A DNA stretch of 64,000 nucleotides from Enterobacter sp. (GTDB lineage Bacteria > Pseudomonadota > Gammaproteobacteria > Enterobacterales > Enterobacteriaceae): NCBI GenBank assembly GCA_022649305.1, contig JALCNW010000003.1, forward strand, positions 62,001-126,000, written 5' to 3'. The notes beneath the pieces are model-generated. The model was not told the origin of the DNA, made no database searches, and saw only the letters and a list, made by a program, of their open reading frames with translations. The position numbers were made by a program, and so were the translations under genes. Shown in pieces: positions 1 to 9,645 of this stretch; the first letter of the stretch is position 1; each line of letters begins with the position of its first letter.

Positions 1-1383
1 CAGCAGATTGCTCATCTTGCGCTCGGACGCCAGAATCGCCTGCAGCTGATCGCGCTCTTTTGCCAGCTCGTTCTGCTCACCGCGAATCTTCACCTCTTCC
101 AGCTTGGCGAGATGGCGCAGTTTAAGTTCGAGGATCGCTTCCGCCTGAGTATCGCTAATACCAAAGCGCGACATCAGCGCAGGTTTTGGCTCGTCCTCGG
201 TACGGATTATCTCAATGACTTCGTCAATATTCAGGAACGCGACCAGTAAACCTTCGAGGATATGCAGGCGCTTGAGCACTTTTTCCAGACGATAGTTCAG
301 ACGGCGACGCACGGTATCGCGACGGTACACCAGCCACTCGTTCAGGATCTCCAGCAGGTTTTTCACCGACGGGCGACCGTCCAGGCCGATCATGTTCAGG
401 TTAATGCGATAGCTTTTTTCAAGATCGGTGGTGACGAACAGGTGGTTCATTACCTGCTCCATATCCACGCGGTTGGAGCGCGGCACGATCACCAGACGCG
501 TCGGGTTTTCGTGGTCCGACTCATCGCGCAGATCGTCAACCATAGGCAGCTTTTTATTGCGCATCTGGGCAGCAATCTGCTCCAGCACTTTTGCGCCTGA
601 GACCTGGTGCGGCAGGGCGGTAATCACCACCGCGCCGTCTTCTTTGGTCCATACCGCGCGCATACGTACCGAGCCGCGACCGTTCTGGTAAATTTTGCGA
701 ATTTCAGCACGAGAAGTGATGATTTCAGCTTCGGTCGGGTAATCCGGCCCCTGCACGATATCCAGCACTTCATCAAGGGTGGTATTCGGTTTTTCAATCA
801 GCGTAATCGCCGCTTTAGCGACTTCGCGCAGGTTGTGCGGCGGGATATCCGTCGCCATCCCCACGGCAATACCGGTGGTGCCGTTCAGCAGAATATTCGG
901 CAGACGCGCGGGCAGCATTTTCGGCTCTTGCATCGTACCGTCAAAGTTCGGTACCCAGTCGACCGTACCCTGCCCCAGTTCGCCCAGCAGCACTTCTGCG
1001 TATTTGGACAGGCGTGATTCGGTGTAACGCATCGCTGCGAAGGATTTCGGATCGTCCGGTGCCCCCCAGTTTCCCTGGCCATCGACCAGCGGATAACGAT
1101 AGGAGAATGGCTGTGCCATTAATACCATCGCTTCATAACAGGCGCTGTCGCCGTGCGGATGGTATTTACCGAGAACATCACCCACGGTACGGGCGGATTT
1201 TTTGAATTTGGCGCTGGCGCTCAGGCCCAGCTCGGACATCGCAAAGACGATGCGGCGCTGAACGGGCTTCAGGCCATCACCGATAAACGGCAATGCCCTG
1301 TCCATGATGACGTACATGGAGTAGTTCAGATAGGCGTTTTCAGTGAATTCATGTAGCGCGATGCGCTCTGCCATATCGCTCAT
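1..1383 (-). CDS. parC: DNA topoisomerase IV subunit A (partial, C-terminal part beyond window edge)
   Basis: Reverse-strand reading begins MSDMAER... at 1383 and is open to the window edge; position next to ygiW/qseBC as in E. coli; ORF track omits it because it runs off the edge. Confidence 0.9.
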   Translation of the reverse strand, partial: MSDMAERIALHEFTENAYLNYSMYVIMDRALPFIGDGLKPVQRRIVFAMSELGLSASAKFKKSARTVGDVLGKYHPHGDSACYEAMVLMAQPFSYRYPLVDGQGNWGAPDDPKSFAAMRYTESRLSKYAEVLLGELGQGTVDWVPNFDGTMQEPKMLPARLPNILLNGTTGIAVGMATDIPPHNLREVAKAAITLIEKPNTTLDEVLDIVQGPDYPTEAEIITSRAEIRKIYQNGRGSVRMRAVWTKEDGAVVITALPHQVSGAKVLEQIAAQMRNKKLPMVDDLRDESDHENPTRLVIVPRSNRVDMEQVMNHLFVTTDLEKSYRINLNMIGLDGRPSVKNLLEILNEWLVYRRDTVRRRLNYRLEKVLKRLHILEGLLVAFLNIDEVIEIIRTEDEPKPALMSRFGISDTQAEAILELKLRHLAKLEEVKIRGEQNELAKERDQLQAILASERKMSNLL

Positions 1384-1470
1384 TAATTGTGATTCCTCAA
1401 CTCAGAAACCTGTGGGTTTCAGGCAATATTGCCGCAGATACTACCCTATCTGGCGAGTTGAGTCACAAAG

Positions 1471-1499
1471 AAAAAGGGCCGATGAGTCGGCCCTTTTTT
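1471..1499 (-). terminator. Rho-independent terminator downstream of ygiW
   Basis: AAAAAGGGCCGATGAGTCGGCCCTTTTTT hairpin plus T tract. Confidence 0.8.
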
Positions 1500-1503
1500 G
1501 ACG

Positions 1504-1917
1504 TTATTTGTTCAGCTTGATGACCTGTTTGACGTCGATTTCAAACTCATTCCACTCTTTATCAACCTTACCCTGAATTTCGACTTTATCCTGCGGGGTG
1601 ATGGTCAGACCGTTCCAGCGTTTGTGGTCGATCTCGACGTTGACCGTGCCGGTTTCATCGCGGAACAGGTAACGGTCGTCAGACAGGCGTTCGGTGATAT
1701 TACCGCGCAGCTTCACCCAGCTGTCGTCCTTCTGATCCTTAACCTTTGCCGCCGTAGTCAGGTTGGCGTTGGTGTCCACGAACCCACCCTGCTGAGTTTG
1801 CGCCTGGGTCTGGGTTTGGGCTGGCGTCGCTGACGGGCCGTTAAATCCGCCTTGAGCGGCGAAAACCGGTGCCGTGGTCATCATCATGATTGCTGTAATT
1901 GCAGCGAATTTTTTCAT
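1504..1917 (-). CDS. ygiW: YgiW/VisP family periplasmic OB-fold protein
   Basis: MKKFAAITAIMMMTTAPVFA signal peptide; BOF domain; divergent from qseBC. Start trimmed from ORF-track start (1953). Confidence 0.9.
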   Translation of the reverse strand: MKKFAAITAIMMMTTAPVFAAQGGFNGPSATPAQTQTQAQTQQGGFVDTNANLTTAAKVKDQKDDSWVKLRGNITERLSDDRYLFRDETGTVNVEIDHKRWNGLTITPQDKVEIQGKVDKEWNEFEIDVKQVIKLNK

Positions 1918-2055
1918 CGTATTCTCTCCCTTTAATGTGGTTTCGAGTTCCATTAAACAGAGTAAACCTTAACAACTTCTTAAGGGGAAAATTTATTTAT
2001 TATTTCTGTACAGTAAGCTCATCCAGAGGGTTTACTGCATCATCAAGGAGGGGAA

Positions 2056-2715
2056 ATGCGCATATTACTGGTAGAAGATGACAAGCTTATCGGCGACGGT
2101 ATCAAAGCCGGGCTAACCAAAATGGGTTTTAGCGTTGACTGGTTCACCGATGGCGGTACCGGAAAAGCCGCGCTTTATTCAGCGCCGTATGATGCGGTGG
2201 TGCTGGACCTCACGCTACCCGGCATGGATGGGCTGGAGATCCTGCGCGAGTGGCGCGAAGGCGGTCGCAGCGAGCCGGTACTGATCCTCACCGCCCGCGA
2301 TGCACTTAATCAGCGGGTCGAAGGCCTGCGTCTTGGTGCCGATGACTATCTGTGTAAACCCTTTGCCTTAATAGAAGTGGCAGCCCGCCTTGAAGCGTTG
2401 GTGCGCCGCAGCCACGGTCAGACGCGCCGTGAATTACGTCACGGAAAGGTCACGCTGGATCCGGTCAGCCTGGTGGCAACACTCGATGGCGAAACGCTGG
2501 CACTCAAGCCGAAAGAGTTCGCCCTGCTGGAGCTACTGATGCGTAACGCGGGCCGCGTGTTACCGCGTAAGCTCATCGAAGAAAAACTCTACAACTGGGA
2601 TGACGACGTTTCCAGTAACGCCGTCGAAGTCCACGTCCATCATTTACGCCGCAAGCTTGGCAGCGGATTTATCCGTACCGTGCATGGCATTGGTTATACC
2701 CTGGGTGACGCATGA
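2056..2715 (+). CDS. qseB: Two-component response regulator QseB (OmpR family)
   Basis: [20 protein letters not shown] receiver plus winged-helix; overlaps qseC. Confidence 0.95.
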   Translation: MRILLVEDDKLIGDGIKAGLTKMGFSVDWFTDGGTGKAALYSAPYDAVVLDLTLPGMDGLEILREWREGGRSEPVLILTARDALNQRVEGLRLGADDYLCKPFALIEVAARLEALVRRSHGQTRRELRHGKVTLDPVSLVATLDGETLALKPKEFALLELLMRNAGRVLPRKLIEEKLYNWDDDVSSNAVEVHVHHLRRKLGSGFIRTVHGIGYTLGDA

Positions 2716-4061
2716 AACTGACGCAACGTTTAAGCCTAAAGCTACGCCTGACGTTACTCTTCTTACTGCTGTCGCTGGCGGCCTGGATGGCAGCAAGCGT
2801 AGTCGCCTGGCAGCAAACCACGAATAAGCTCGATAAGCTTTTTGATACCCAGCAGATGCTGTTCGCCAAACGTCTGCTGACGATGGATATTGATGAGCTA
2901 AAAGCCCCCGCGCGCATGCGCGACATCCCGAAAAAGGTAAAGCACGGGCATCTGGACGACGATGCGCTGGCATTCGCGATCTATTCCACCGATGGAAAGA
3001 TGCTGCTGCACGATGGCGAAAATGGTCAGGATATTCCGTATAACTATCGCCGCGACGGGTTTGATAACGGGCAGCTTAAGGGTGACAAAGACGAGTGGCG
3101 CTTCCTGTGGTTGACCGCGCCGAATGGCAAATACCGCATTGTCGTGGGCCAGGAGTGGGAATATCGTCAGGATATGGCGGTAGATGTTGTCACCTCACAG
3201 CTCACGCCGTGGCTGATTGCCCTGCCGTTAATGCTGTTATTGCTGATCGTCCTGTTGAGCCGCGAGCTACGCCCGTTAAAAAAACTTGCCCAGTCGCTGC
3301 GTCTTCGCTCACCCGACGCGACCGATACGCTTTCTACACAAGGTGTCCCCGCAGAGGTGCGTCCACTGCTTGATGCGCTCAATCATCTGTTTGAACGCAC
3401 TCAGGAGATGATGACCCGCGAGCGCCGCTTTACTTCCGATGCGGCTCATGAACTTCGCAGCCCGCTGACGGCTCTGAAAGTGCAAACCGAGGTCGCGCAA
3501 CTGTCGCTGGACGATCCCGCTGCGCAGGAAAAAGCACTGATGCAACTGCACGCGGGAATCGACCGCGCCTCTCGACTGGTGGAGCAACTGCTCACCCTGT
3601 CGCGGCTGGACTCGCTGGACAATCTCGACGATATCGAACCGATCCCGCTGGCCGATCTCCTGCAATCTGCGGTGATGGATATTTATCATCCTGCGCAGCA
3701 GGCAGGTATTGAAATCCGACTGAACGTGAACGCGCCACAGGTCACGCGCCCCGGCCAGCAGCTGTTGCTGAGCCTGCTGGTGCGTAACCTGCTGGATAAC
3801 GCCGTGCGTTATAGTCCGCGCGGTAGCGTGGTGGACGTGACGCTGGATGCGCGCAGCTTTACCGTGCGCGATAACGGACCGGGCATTGCGCCCGCCGAGC
3901 TGGCGCGTCTTGGCGAGCGTTTTTATCGTCCGCCGGGCCAGGATGAAACCGGCAGCGGGCTGGGGTTGTCCATCGTGAAACGTATTGCCGCGCTGCATGG
4001 AATGCACGTCTCGCTGGGCAATGCGCGGGAAGGCGGCTTCGAGGCCAAAGTCGGTTGGTAG
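2712..4061 (+). CDS. qseC: Sensor histidine kinase QseC
   Basis: [20 protein letters not shown]-box, N and G boxes, 4-nt overlap with qseB. Confidence 0.95.
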   Translation: MKLTQRLSLKLRLTLLFLLLSLAAWMAASVVAWQQTTNKLDKLFDTQQMLFAKRLLTMDIDELKAPARMRDIPKKVKHGHLDDDALAFAIYSTDGKMLLHDGENGQDIPYNYRRDGFDNGQLKGDKDEWRFLWLTAPNGKYRIVVGQEWEYRQDMAVDVVTSQLTPWLIALPLMLLLLIVLLSRELRPLKKLAQSLRLRSPDATDTLSTQGVPAEVRPLLDALNHLFERTQEMMTRERRFTSDAAHELRSPLTALKVQTEVAQLSLDDPAAQEKALMQLHAGIDRASRLVEQLLTLSRLDSLDNLDDIEPIPLADLLQSAVMDIYHPAQQAGIEIRLNVNAPQVTRPGQQLLLSLLVRNLLDNAVRYSPRGSVVDVTLDARSFTVRDNGPGIAPAELARLGERFYRPPGQDETGSGLGLSIVKRIAALHGMHVSLGNAREGGFEAKVGW

Positions 4062-4168
4062 CGGAATTATTGCGTAAACAGCAAAAGACTTTATACATTT
4101 TGCATATTTTTCCGCATCGCTGTCGCGCGTAGAATCGCGGACATACTCTCAACGATGAAGACCCCATA

Positions 4169-4750
4169 ATGAGCAACATTCTGATTATCAACGGTGCGAA
4201 ACAATTCGCGCATTCGAAAGGCCAGCTTAATGACACCCTGACCGAGGTCGCGGACGGTTTCCTGCGCGACGCCGGGCATGATGTTAGAGTCGTGCGTACC
4301 GACGGCGACTACGATATTCCGGTAGAAGTGCAGAACTTCCTGTGGGCCGATGTGGTGGTCTGGCAGATGCCGGGCTGGTGGATGGGCGCACCGTGGACCG
4401 TGAAAAAGTACATGGACGATGTGTTCACCGAAGGCCACGGTTCCCTGTACGCCAGCGATGGTCGCACCCGTTCTGACGGGGCGAAAAAATATGGTTCCGG
4501 CGGCCTGCTGCACGGCAAAAAATACATGTTATCTCTGACCTGGAATGCTCCGCTGGATGCATTTACCGACGAAGATCAGTTCTTCCACGGCGTCGGTGTT
4601 GACGGTGCTTACCTGCCGTTCCACAAGGCTAACCAGTTCCTGGCAATGGAACCGTTGCCGACGTTTATCGTCAACGACGTCATTAAAATGCCGGACGTCC
4701 CGCGTTATATCGCAGAATATCGCAAGCATCTCGCCGAGATTTTTGCTTAA
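4169..4750 (+). CDS. mdaB: NADPH:quinone oxidoreductase MdaB
   Basis: MSNILIINGAKQFAHSKGQLND; flavodoxin-like fold; synteny. Confidence 0.95.
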   Translation: MSNILIINGAKQFAHSKGQLNDTLTEVADGFLRDAGHDVRVVRTDGDYDIPVEVQNFLWADVVVWQMPGWWMGAPWTVKKYMDDVFTEGHGSLYASDGRTRSDGAKKYGSGGLLHGKKYMLSLTWNAPLDAFTDEDQFFHGVGVDGAYLPFHKANQFLAMEPLPTFIVNDVIKMPDVPRYIAEYRKHLAEIFA

Positions 4751-4780
4751 CTGGTCGCCTGGAAAGAAAAGGAGTTAACC

Positions 4781-5095
4781 ATGCTTACCGTTATTGCTGA
4801 AATCCGTACCCGTCCAGGTCAACATCACCGCCAGGCGGTGCTGGATGAGTTCGCGAAGATTATCCCGGCCGTGTTAAATGAAGAAGGCTGTCACGGCTAT
4901 GCGCCGATGGTAGACACCGCCGCTGGCGTGAGTTTCCAGACCACCGCGCCTGACTCGATCATCATGGTTGAGCTGTGGGAAACCGTGGCACACCTGGAAG
5001 CACACCTGCAAACGCCACACATGAAAGCGTGGGGCGACGCGGTAAAGGGCAACGTTCTGGAAACGCATATCCGTATTCTGGAGCAAGGGGTTTAG
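4781..5095 (+). CDS. ygiN: Quinol monooxygenase YgiN (ABM domain)
   Basis: MLTVIAEIRTRPGQHHRQAVLDEF; adjacent to mdaB. Confidence 0.95.
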   Translation: MLTVIAEIRTRPGQHHRQAVLDEFAKIIPAVLNEEGCHGYAPMVDTAAGVSFQTTAPDSIIMVELWETVAHLEAHLQTPHMKAWGDAVKGNVLETHIRILEQGV

Positions 5096-5103
5096 GTTTT
5101 TTA

Positions 5104-5140
5104 CCCCTCACCCTAACCCTCTCCCCATAGGGGAGAGGGG
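5104..5140. repeat. Dispersed enterobacterial palindromic repeat (CCCTCACCCTAACCCTCTCCCCATAGGGGAGAGGG)
   Basis: Hairpin between convergent ygiN and the GH88 gene; related elements at 25842 and 44096. Confidence 0.75.
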
Positions 5141-5145
5141 ATAAA

Positions 5146-6333
5146 CTACCAGTACAACTTCCAGCTTTGCGTGAACCGCACCAGCGCCTCGACGTAGAAA
5201 TAATCCCCCCAGCTTGCACATTCATCCACGCCCTTATCGCTCGCCAGATGGTAAACTGAGTGCTTAAGCAGGCCGTTGCCCTTCTCTTCTTTGCCCATCA
5301 GGTAGTGCCTGGTCAAAGAGGACATGATGCCTTTGGCCCATTCCAGATAACGTTCACGATCCGGATCGGTCACCGGGAGATGTTTGACCAGCTCCAGCAA
5401 GCCGCACACTGCAATCGCCGCCGAGGACGAATCACGCAGCGCGTCGGTGCCCACCAGCGCCAGATCCCAGTGGCACACGCTGTCTTCCGGCAGGCGGTTG
5501 AGGAAATAGTTTGCCAGCCGTTTCGACAGGGCAATCATGGTTTCATCGCCGGTGTAGATATAGCTCAGCAGGAAACCGTAAATCCCCCACGCCTGTCCAC
5601 GTGACCAGCAGGAGTCGTCGGCGTAGCCCTGCTGGGTGTTGCCGTAGCGCGGTGCGCCGGTTTTCACGTCCATGTAATAGGTGTGGAACGTTGAAGCATC
5701 TTCGCGAATCAGGTATTTCGCCGCCTGGGCAACGTGGGCTTTTGCGGCTTCGGCAAAGCGCGGATCGCCCGTCTGTTCCGTCGCCCAGTACAGCAGCGGC
5801 AGGTTCATATTGCAGTCGATGATCATTCGCCCGGCCTGGTCGGGATCGGACAGATCGCCCCACGCCTGGATGATCTTCGCTTTCTGGTGAAAACGTTCGA
5901 GCAGCGCTTCAGCCGCCAGCAGCGAGAAGCCGCGCGCCTCACGGTTCTCCGTCAACCGCCAGGCTGCCACGCACGAGAGCGTATACAGGAACCCTAAGTC
6001 GTGAGTGTTGGTGTCGCTGCGCCCGGCGATACGCAAGCCAAACGACCGCACGTTTTTTTCTGCCATTGTGCGGAATTTCTCATCTCCGCTCATCTCCCAC
6101 GCCAGCCACAGCTGTCCGGTCCAGAAACTGGTGGTCCACTCGACGTTCTCGGTCAGCGGGTAATATCCCTCTTTACAGGTCTCAGCCGGGAATTTTTCAC
6201 CGAACTCCGTTAAATGACGGCTAATCAGGTCGAGGACATGGTGACGCGCCGAGCGTAATTCGTCGCTAAACGCGTGTGCATCGACGGGCACAGGAATAGC
6301 GCTCAGACGTTCCTCTACGATATGACTTAACAT
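5146..6333 (-). CDS. Glycoside hydrolase family 88-like unsaturated glucuronyl hydrolase
   Basis: THDLGFLYTLSC, MIIDCNMNLPLLYWATEQTGDPRFAEAAKAH, DDSCWSRGQAWGIYGFLL, SWGDYFYVEALVR motifs resemble Bacillus GL1 UGL, including the two Asp-containing motifs; no signal peptide. Confidence 0.85.
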   Translation of the reverse strand: MLSHIVEERLSAIPVPVDAHAFSDELRSARHHVLDLISRHLTEFGEKFPAETCKEGYYPLTENVEWTTSFWTGQLWLAWEMSGDEKFRTMAEKNVRSFGLRIAGRSDTNTHDLGFLYTLSCVAAWRLTENREARGFSLLAAEALLERFHQKAKIIQAWGDLSDPDQAGRMIIDCNMNLPLLYWATEQTGDPRFAEAAKAHVAQAAKYLIREDASTFHTYYMDVKTGAPRYGNTQQGYADDSCWSRGQAWGIYGFLLSYIYTGDETMIALSKRLANYFLNRLPEDSVCHWDLALVGTDALRDSSSAAIAVCGLLELVKHLPVTDPDRERYLEWAKGIMSSLTRHYLMGKEEKGNGLLKHSVYHLASDKGVDECASWGDYFYVEALVRFTQSWKLYW

Positions 6334-6361
6334 ATTTCGGTTCCTTCTTTGACGGCGTAAA

Positions 6362-7630
6362 TTATCGAGATGGATGGTGTTCTGCTACGGATATCGCCGA
6401 CGTACCGCGCCATTTGCTTTGGCATGCGGATAACGTAAAGGCAGAAATCAGGGTAAAGGTCAGCGCGGTGGCGCCCATAATGATATAGGTCTGCTCAAAG
6501 CCGATGCGGTCGTACATATAACCTGCCGGTGAAGAGATCACTACGTTACCCACGTACAGCATGGCCTGATAGCCTAATAAATACATGGTGGCATTCACGC
6601 GCTTATCGAAATGCTCGGCGATGTATTTAAATACCGACACCAGCAGCAGGCAGATTTCCAGACCGTATAACGGTTTGAGGACCGAGATTAATAAGTGCGA
6701 GTCGCACATGCCGGAGATAATCAGACGCGCACCAACGATTAATCCGACAATCAGTAATCCACGTTTGGCACCGATAAAGTTCACAAACAGCGGGATCACC
6801 ATATACATGACGAATTCCATTCCCGACTGCACGGTACCCAAATAACCAAATACCGCGTTGCCCTGATGGATATCGTCAAAGAAGGTGACGAAGTAGCGCG
6901 AGAACTGCTGCTCGGCGATAAACATCATCCACGCCACGCCCGCCACGTACAGGCAGAACGCCCAGAACGTACGACTACGCAGCAGCGCGTAAACATCCGC
7001 AGGCGCAATTTTTTCTTTGGTCAGGACATCCCCGGCGTGAACGGAGTTAGTGTTCACTTTCAGATTGAGCAGGACAATCAGCATGATGACCGACGCCACG
7101 CTGCCCATAATAAAGTTATACGACGGAGAGAGGTTAAACAGCAGTCCGGAGAACGACGACGCCACCGCCCAGCCAAGGGAACCCCACATGCGAATCTGAC
7201 CAAACTCCATGCCGTTCAGACGACTGAAACGATCGGAATAGGATTCGCACGCCGCCACGCCCGCATACCAGGCAAAGCTTAAATAGAGCGCACCAATAAT
7301 AATACCCAGCATGGTATTGGATAATAACAGCGGCTGATATACGTAGATAAAGAACGGTGCCATCAGCGCCGACATAGCGACAACGAAATAAAGCAGATAT
7401 TTGCTCATGCCGATTTTATCGAGAATGTAACCATAAATCGGTTTTAAAATAACGGAGAAGATCCCGTTAACGGCAAAGACCGTTCCGATTACCGAGCCGC
7501 TAAGATTGGCTTTTTGTCCGAGCCAGATTGCCAGCAGGCCAATACTGGCCGACCAGGTAAAGAAGTAAAGAAAGATAAAGGTGCTGATTTTGTAATATTC
7601 GGTTCTGTTATTCGTTGATGTCTTTTCCAT
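6362..7630 (-). CDS. MFS oligosaccharide:H+ symporter (LacY/RhiT-like)
   Basis: 12-TM pattern, WSASIGLLAIWLGQKANLSGSVIGTVFAVNGIFSVILKPIYGYILDKIG; start MEKTSTNNR with GAGG upstream. Confidence 0.8.
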   Translation of the reverse strand: MEKTSTNNRTEYYKISTFIFLYFFTWSASIGLLAIWLGQKANLSGSVIGTVFAVNGIFSVILKPIYGYILDKIGMSKYLLYFVVAMSALMAPFFIYVYQPLLLSNTMLGIIIGALYLSFAWYAGVAACESYSDRFSRLNGMEFGQIRMWGSLGWAVASSFSGLLFNLSPSYNFIMGSVASVIMLIVLLNLKVNTNSVHAGDVLTKEKIAPADVYALLRSRTFWAFCLYVAGVAWMMFIAEQQFSRYFVTFFDDIHQGNAVFGYLGTVQSGMEFVMYMVIPLFVNFIGAKRGLLIVGLIVGARLIISGMCDSHLLISVLKPLYGLEICLLLVSVFKYIAEHFDKRVNATMYLLGYQAMLYVGNVVISSPAGYMYDRIGFEQTYIIMGATALTFTLISAFTLSACQSKWRGTSAISVAEHHPSR

Positions 7631-7661
7631 ACGATCCTCGCCAAAAGGGGGGGCCAGAGTG

Positions 7662-9479
7662 TTATAAAAAGAACGACAGCTGACGTTCATGATCAGGCTG
7701 GCGAATAACAACCTGATTGTTATTAATATGAAGCAGCGGAGTGGCCGAGGTGTGCGGCGATTGACAGGCAGCGGTTACCGCGCAGCACAGCCAGCTTTCT
7801 CCTTGCGGAAGGGTGGTGGTGAGCATCGGAATAGAGGCGCATTCGGCAAACATGATGCTGCTGTTTGGGGGGGTCACCACGCTGTCCGGCACGCGCTGGA
7901 TAACGGGCGACAGATCGACAATCACGCTGCTGCCGTTTTCCGCATTGATTCGGCTCCCCCGTGCGCCCAGCTCAGGCTCTGCTTTCATCACCGCAAAACC
8001 GCCCTCCACCGTTTGCAGCGTTCGCGCGCTGTTCACGCGATGCAAACGGAGATGCCAGTCGCCAAACGGCACCAGCCAGGTATCGATGTGAACGTCATGC
8101 CACGGTGACCAACGCGAGAAAATGTAATTTTCATCCACGCGCACCGCTTCGCACTCCCGACGCCCACGGAAATAACTGTCACCATCGGCGAGCAGCAGCA
8201 TCGAATCGCAGGCAGCGTGTTTCAGACCAAAACGACCGCGCTCAATGGTGAAACCAAAGCGGCTGGAGTAGGCAAATTTGGTGTATTTCGCCTCGGTGTT
8301 GACGTAGTTGTTTAGCTCAAGCTGTCCAGCGGTGAGCATCGTGACGTGCTGCGAATTATCGGCGTGCATCAGGATTTGCTGCGCGTGTGCAATGACGTGT
8401 TTCTCGGCAAGCGCAGGCAACGGTTGTTCTTGCGCCTGCCAGAACGGATGCGCTTCCGGCAGCGCCAGGATCAGATAAGTTTTGAGCGCCCAGTACGGCG
8501 ATCCCGGCGAGTTATAGTCTTCGCACATGGCCAGGTTCGGATATGCAAACCCGAGCGTCAGGATGCCGTCGCGATCGAGAATAGGCTGCTGCTGCCACCA
8601 ACGAAGATGGCGCAAAATAATGCCTTTGACGATGCCCGGCGTGAACACATCCAGCCCGGAAAAGGCCACCGCGCTCCAGAAGGCCACCATCGCAAAACGA
8701 TAGGTCAGGCTGCGGCCAAACGGCACCGATGCGCCGTCGGCGGCGGACATATAAATGAAATCGTTGGCAAACAGCCGTGAGCGCTCGCGCAGCGCGTTCG
8801 CCCTCTCCTCGTCACCGCTGAGCGTGGCGTAAATCAGGCCGTAGAAGTGGAAGGCCATTGAGATGTAGTAATCTTTTGGGCGGCCTATACCGTCGGAATA
8901 CCAACCGTCACCGAGATAATAGGCGTCCATCATCGCAAAGCGGCGGTCGATTGCCCGCTGGTCGTAGGGCAACCCGGCGCGTTTGAACCCGAGCTGGACC
9001 ATAATGGCGAAGTAGTTCCAGTTGCTGTCCGGCATTTGCGCGTCGGTTATCTGGTTGAGCCACGCGTGCAGATTGATGATTTCACGCTCGCTGAACAGGT
9101 CGGTCAGCTTATCCTGCAATAGCGACAACCCCAGCCCGTACGCTGCCATCTCGACAAGACGTTGATCGTAGGGTGCGGTTTCGCCCCAGTAGCCAGGGCT
9201 TTGCGGATCGGTCCCTTGCTTGATAGCCGCGATGTATTTATCGCTGTACGGGGTGGTATCGCCCGCCGCCATTAACGGAAATAGCCCCCACAACACACGG
9301 GATAGCCCTTCCATCTGAGCCACGTCCGTGGCGTAGTGCGCGCAGGTTTCACCCAGCGAAAAGCGCGAACTTCCTTGCGGGAATTGTTTGTCCAGCGCGC
9401 CCAGCATTGCGTTTAATTCTGCCGCCACGTCCTGGCGGGAAGACAACGGATTTGATGTTTCTTTGTTTGCCGCACACAT
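7662..9479 (-). CDS. DUF2264 domain-containing protein (putative alpha/alpha-toroid glycan-active enzyme)
   Basis: DAYYLGDGWYSDGIGRPKDYYISMAFHFYGLIYA and EDYNSPGSPYWALKTYLILALPEAHPFW motifs typical of DUF2264; no signal peptide; start MCAANKET after a GGACGAG-like SD. Confidence 0.8.
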   Translation of the reverse strand: MCAANKETSNPLSSRQDVAAELNAMLGALDKQFPQGSSRFSLGETCAHYATDVAQMEGLSRVLWGLFPLMAAGDTTPYSDKYIAAIKQGTDPQSPGYWGETAPYDQRLVEMAAYGLGLSLLQDKLTDLFSEREIINLHAWLNQITDAQMPDSNWNYFAIMVQLGFKRAGLPYDQRAIDRRFAMMDAYYLGDGWYSDGIGRPKDYYISMAFHFYGLIYATLSGDEERANALRERSRLFANDFIYMSAADGASVPFGRSLTYRFAMVAFWSAVAFSGLDVFTPGIVKGIILRHLRWWQQQPILDRDGILTLGFAYPNLAMCEDYNSPGSPYWALKTYLILALPEAHPFWQAQEQPLPALAEKHVIAHAQQILMHADNSQHVTMLTAGQLELNNYVNTEAKYTKFAYSSRFGFTIERGRFGLKHAACDSMLLLADGDSYFRGRRECEAVRVDENYIFSRWSPWHDVHIDTWLVPFGDWHLRLHRVNSARTLQTVEGGFAVMKAEPELGARGSRINAENGSSVIVDLSPVIQRVPDSVVTPPNSSIMFAECASIPMLTTTLPQGESWLCCAVTAACQSPHTSATPLLHINNNQVVIRQPDHERQLSFFL

Positions 9480-9536
9480 ACGCTCGTCCTCGTAATCATC
9501 TGCGGCAAAGAATAGTGAATCCCTACGGCGTAGAAA

Positions 9537-9552
9537 TGTTACCCGCGTCACA
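9537..9552. promoter_or_regulatory. Candidate CRP binding site
   Basis: TGTTACCCGCGTCACA, one mismatch to TGTGA-N6-TCACA, in the divergent DUF2264/araC-like intergenic region. Confidence 0.5.
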
Positions 9553-9645
9553 GCTGCGAGAGATGAATAAACCCGCAGTTGAGAAAATTTAAAAAGGTGG
9601 TTTATAAAGACAAACAGAAGCGTAAAAGTTGAGTTTTATTGCACT

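Noticed and set aside
3309-4007. 232-aa antisense ORF in qseC
   Set aside because: His/Gln/Arg-rich translation without domain; shadow ORF.
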